From JBEIHI01 sp964655245 (GTDB lineage Bacteria > Bdellovibrionota > UBA2394), in contig CAZZLQ010000020.1 of NCBI GenBank assembly GCA_964655245.1, positions 1 to 34,579 of the forward strand: 34,579 nucleotides of DNA, read 5' to 3'. Of the stretch, positions 31,547 to 34,579 are shown one piece after another. Under the pieces are notes generated by a model that saw only the letters and a list, made by a program, of their open reading frames with translations, had not been told where the DNA came from and did no database searches. Positions within the stretch are counted from its first letter, which is position 1, and each line of letters begins with the position of its first letter. Made by a program: the position numbers and the translations under genes.

Positions 31547-33748
31547 ATGTCAGGTCTTTCGCCTCGTCACGAGGCTGTCTTGAAATCTATTTCTCGAGAT
31601 GTGCGAAAAGTTCCCTCGCTCGCTGGTCAAAAAATGGTCGTTAGCGAAATCTTTGGGAAGAGAACTTTTAGTTTAGATCAATTAAAAGAAAAGCTGTCGA
31701 AGGATTCCTACGACGCTTTGATGGCGATGGTGACGAAAGGTCAGCGACTTCAAAAATCCGTCGCTGATGAAATTGCGAACGTCATCAAAGTCTGGTCGAT
31801 CTCAAACGGTGCTTCGCACTTTTGCCACTGGTTTCAGCCAATGACCGGACTGACGGCTGAGAAGCATGATGCTTTTATCCAGACAAAAACCTCCGAGGCG
31901 GGTCAGACATCTGTGATGGAGAGATTCACTGGATCGTCGCTGATTCAGTCAGAGCCTGATGCAAGCTCATTTCCAAGCGGTGGAATGCGTTCAACCTTTG
32001 AGGCCCGAGGATATACGGCCTGGGATCCTACGAGCCCGCTGTTTTTGATGGAATCAGCCAATGGTGTGACACTTTGTATCCCGTCGGCTTTCATGAGCTA
32101 TCATGGACACGCCCTCGATACCAAAACCCCGTTGATTCGATCTGTGGATTATCTGTCGAAATCAGCCATTCGATTCTTGAAGCTTTTGGGCGATCTGGAC
32201 ATTACGACGATCCAGCCGACCTTAGGAGTCGAGCAGGAATATTTTTTGATCGATCGATCGCTCTATTCGTTGCGCCCCGATCTGATCATGACGGGACGGA
32301 CATTGGTTGGGCGCTCTTCAACACGAGGACAGCAGTTTGAGGATCACTACTTTGGATCCATCCCTAGCCGAGTTCAGGCTTTCATGCAGGAAGTAGAGAA
32401 AGAGCTCTATGAACTGGGAGTTCCCATCAAGACTCGACACAACGAAGTGGCCCCAGCGCAGTATGAAGTGGCCCCTGTTTTTGAGGATGTGAATTTGGCG
32501 GCTGATCACAACGCTTTGACCATGGACGTGATGATGCGAGTCGCGCTTCGACATGACTTGGTGTGTTTACTGCATGAAAAGCCATTTGCTGGTGTGAATG
32601 GATCAGGAAAACATAACAACTGGAGCCTTGCGACCCAAAAGGGAGAAAATCTTCTCGAGCCCGGCAAGACGCCTCATCAAAATCTGCGATTTTTGGCGGT
32701 CTTGTGCACGGTATTGAAAGCTGTTTATGATCATGCGGATGCGCTTCGTGTTGGGATCGCCTCACCAGGGAATGATCATCGACTGGGGGCGAATGAAGCA
32801 CCTCCTGCAATTTTGTCCGTTTTTCTGGGTGAAACCCTGAGCTCGATTCTGGATAAGCTCGAGTCGGGACGAAGTATAGAGGGCGCTGCTGATGAAGCCA
32901 TCTTGAGTTTGGGTGTTTCGAAGCTTGCCGTCGTTGCACGGGATAATACGGACCGGAATCGAACATCGCCCTTTGCTTTCACTGGAAACAAGTTTGAGTT
33001 TAGAGCGGTGGGTTCATCGGCCAATACCTCTTTTCCTGCCACTGTTTTGAATACGGCAGCAGCTGATGCTTTCAATCAGCTGAGCGATCGATTGGAGAAG
33101 AAGCTTGCCAATTCAAAGAGCCGAGATGCCGCGATTCTGGAGCTGATCCGGGAAGTCATCAAAGAAACTAAAGCTATTCGGTTTGAAGGTAATGGTTACT
33201 CAGAGGAGTGGAGGAAGGAAGCAGAGAAGCGTGGACTACCCAATCTGAAGACAACCCCGGAGGCGCTGAAGGTCTTTGAAAAAAAGGGATCGATGGATTT
33301 CTTAGCCGAGGGCAAGGTGCTGAGCCACGAAGAGATTAAAGCTCGTCATGTGATTATGCTTGAGCGCTATATCAAGCAGATCGAGATGGAGGCATCGACA
33401 GTTCTTGAGATTGTCGACACCCAGATTATGGCAGCGGTTGAGAAAGAAATGTATCGAATCGCTGAGATGGTTGGTCATGTCAAATCAGCAGGCAAGTCTG
33501 TGGCCGTGGATCGCCTTGAGGACATTAAAGCCATCTACGAGGGATTGCTTAAAGCCCGGGCGTCCTTAGAGTCAGAGCTCAAAAAGGCTTTTGATATTCA
33601 CGATGAGGGCAAGCGAGCAGACGCTCTCTGTGAAAAGGTCATGGCAGCGATGCTCAAGGTCCGAGGGCTTTGTGATGAGGCTGAAGGGCTCGTTTCCGAT
33701 GAGCTGTGGCCTTTGCCGAAGTATCGAGAGATTCTCTTTTTGAAGTAG
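31547..33748 (+). CDS. glnN: Glutamine synthetase type III
   Basis: GSIII is the large (about 730-residue) dodecameric glutamine synthetase of Bacteroides, cyanobacteria and some others; it makes glutamine from glutamate, ammonia and ATP. The N-terminal part has SHFCHWFQPMTG and FPSGGMRSTFEARGY. PTLGVEQEYFLID carries metal-binding glutamates, RHNEVAPAQYEVAPVFEDVNLAADHN the substrate site, and NGSGKHNNWSL the catalytic loop. The C-terminal helical part is complete, ending at 733 residues. GAGGAG lies before the ATG. It has its own promoter and terminator, so it forms a monocistronic unit. Confidence 0.97.
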   Translation: MSGLSPRHEAVLKSISRDVRKVPSLAGQKMVVSEIFGKRTFSLDQLKEKLSKDSYDALMAMVTKGQRLQKSVADEIANVIKVWSISNGASHFCHWFQPMTGLTAEKHDAFIQTKTSEAGQTSVMERFTGSSLIQSEPDASSFPSGGMRSTFEARGYTAWDPTSPLFLMESANGVTLCIPSAFMSYHGHALDTKTPLIRSVDYLSKSAIRFLKLLGDLDITTIQPTLGVEQEYFLIDRSLYSLRPDLIMTGRTLVGRSSTRGQQFEDHYFGSIPSRVQAFMQEVEKELYELGVPIKTRHNEVAPAQYEVAPVFEDVNLAADHNALTMDVMMRVALRHDLVCLLHEKPFAGVNGSGKHNNWSLATQKGENLLEPGKTPHQNLRFLAVLCTVLKAVYDHADALRVGIASPGNDHRLGANEAPPAILSVFLGETLSSILDKLESGRSIEGAADEAILSLGVSKLAVVARDNTDRNRTSPFAFTGNKFEFRAVGSSANTSFPATVLNTAAADAFNQLSDRLEKKLANSKSRDAAILELIREVIKETKAIRFEGNGYSEEWRKEAEKRGLPNLKTTPEALKVFEKKGSMDFLAEGKVLSHEEIKARHVIMLERYIKQIEMEASTVLEIVDTQIMAAVEKEMYRIAEMVGHVKSAGKSVAVDRLEDIKAIYEGLLKARASLESELKKAFDIHDEGKRADALCEKVMAAMLKVRGLCDEAEGLVSDELWPLPKYREILFLK

Positions 33749-33768
33749 ATTTCAGACTGGGATCACGG

Positions 33769-33809
33769 AAAAGAGCTTCGAGTTTGGTGATTCGAAGCTC
33801 TTTTTTTTT
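33769..33809 (+). terminator. Rho-independent terminator of glnN
   Basis: A perfect 13-base-pair stem (arms 33769-33781 and 33792-33804) with a ten-base loop runs into a T run that continues to 33809. It begins 21 bases after the glnN stop and separates it from hisS. Confidence 0.9.
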
Positions 33810-33849
33810 GGAAGTCTCGGCCCGTTTAGGTAGTCTGAATCCAGATCTT

Positions 33850-34579
33850 ATGGCTGTTTCAACGAACCCTCCTTCTGGTTTTCGAGATTTCATCAAAGAT
33901 GAGGCGCGTCGACGCTTCGAACTGATGGAAAAAATCTCATCTGTTTATAGGTCCTTTGGGTTTGAGGCAATTGAAACCCCCGCCTTTGAAAATTTGGATG
34001 TCTTGTTGGGATCCGGCGGTGGAGATGAGAACGAGAAGCTTATTTTTAAGGTCCTCAAGAGGGGCGACAAACTGAAGGACGCTTTGTCCGCTCAGCCGAC
34101 TGAGGAGTCGATTGCTGACTTTGGGTTGCGCTTTGATTTAACGGTTCCTCTATCGCGTGTTGTGGCTCAGCATCGTGGTCAGATCCATTTGCCTTGGAAA
34201 GTCTTTCATATTGGACCTGTGTGGCGGGCTGAGCGCTCTCAAAAGGGTCGATTTCGAGAGTTTGTTCAGTGTGATGTCGATATTGTTGGCGCCAAGACAT
34301 TTGCCGCGGAACTAGAGGTGATTCAGGCAGTCGTTGCGGCAATTTCTTCAGTGGGGGGTGAGGGATTTGAGCTTCGAATCAATGACCGCCGACTCTTGCA
34401 AGCTTTTGCTGATCGGCACGCCATGAGTGAGACTGAGTTTCACCAGTTTGCCATCATTCTGGATAAAAAGGATAAGGTCGAGCCAGCTGTGCTTCGTGAC
34501 GAGGCGAAGGAAGTTTTGGGTTCGAAGTTTAATGCTCAAGTGGAGGCGCTTCTTCGAGGGGAGCTGAGTTTAGAGTCTC
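33850..34579 (+). CDS. hisS: Histidyl-tRNA synthetase, N-terminal part (partial)
   Basis: Charges tRNA-His. About 243 residues are visible; the window ends before the gene does. PPSGFRDF opens class II motif 1, RFDLTVPLSRVVAQH and VWRAERSQKGRFREFVQCDVDI (motif 2) identify HisRS. Near the end, LRINDRRLLQAF is also typical. The RAERPQ of most bacteria reads RAERSQ. The start at 33850 has no clear ribosome binding site; the usual position of PPSGFRD supports it. It follows the glnN terminator by 40 bases, so its promoter must lie in that space. Confidence 0.95.
   Translation, partial: MAVSTNPPSGFRDFIKDEARRRFELMEKISSVYRSFGFEAIETPAFENLDVLLGSGGGDENEKLIFKVLKRGDKLKDALSAQPTEESIADFGLRFDLTVPLSRVVAQHRGQIHLPWKVFHIGPVWRAERSQKGRFREFVQCDVDIVGAKTFAAELEVIQAVVAAISSVGGEGFELRINDRRLLQAFADRHAMSETEFHQFAIILDKKDKVEPAVLRDEAKEVLGSKFNAQVEALLRGELSLES

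Noticed and set aside
1..34579. tRNA or rRNA genes, CRISPR arrays, insertion sequences, phage genes or integration sites
   Set aside because: I looked on both strands and saw no repeats, terminal inverted repeats, transposase or integrase text, or tRNA-like cloverleaf sequences that would support any of them.

Overview
This window reads as chromosomal housekeeping DNA of a Gram-negative, deltaproteobacterial-type bacterium, most likely a member of the Bdellovibrionota. That assignment is inferred from gene content: type IV pilus genes in the order pilB-pilT-pilC-pilS-pilR-pilA, a Ser/Thr kinase with a periplasmic PEGA-like tail, TPR/PEGA-style proteins with a C-terminal membrane anchor, type III glutamine synthetase, and the trmD-SPOUT methyltransferase-rplS order. 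GC content looks close to 50% by eye, and genes are packed with many 1-4 base overlaps. I see no tRNA, rRNA, IS element, phage gene or CRISPR array, and no gene-free stretch reaches 300 bases.

Layout. (1) 1-4747, plus strand: a ribosome/RNA-modification operon (end of rpsP, khpA, trmD, a second SPOUT methyltransferase, rplS, an rnhB-yraN fusion, rsmI) that runs into hemE. rimM, often found in this cluster, is absent here. (2) 4744-9005: a membrane-anchored protein of unknown function, hemG (HemY-type), an acyl-CoA dehydrogenase, a small lipoprotein and ssb; the ssb terminator lies inside the lipoprotein gene. (3) 9147-13834: plsC, two secreted proteins with a shared kind of C-terminal anchor, and a convergent Ser/Thr kinase. 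(4) 13878-15670: ribF, a DUF4174 protein and a 76-residue protein. (5) 15671-23701: a structured leader followed by pilBTCSRA. (6) 23713-28913: another anchored secreted protein, a mannose-6-phosphate-isomerase-type cupin, a two-gene isocitrate dehydrogenase unit, dsbD and a small exported protein. (7) 28965-34579: an epimerase-like protein, prfC, glnN with its own promoter and terminator, and the 5' part of hisS.

How the genes work together. The first block couples tRNA/rRNA modification, ribosomal proteins and RNase H. The pil block carries the extension and retraction ATPases, the platform protein, the two-component regulators and a pilin. The most unusual item is the isocitrate dehydrogenase locus: a 102-residue protein resembling the C-terminal domain of Thermus-type isocitrate dehydrogenase is encoded separately, directly upstream of a catalytic subunit that lacks this domain, with an ATGA overlap. 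Other points of interest are a shared Trp-rich C-terminal membrane module in three secreted proteins, the hairpin-rich pilB leader, a short TrmD with Glu where the catalytic Asp is expected, and several tail-to-tail gene overlaps.
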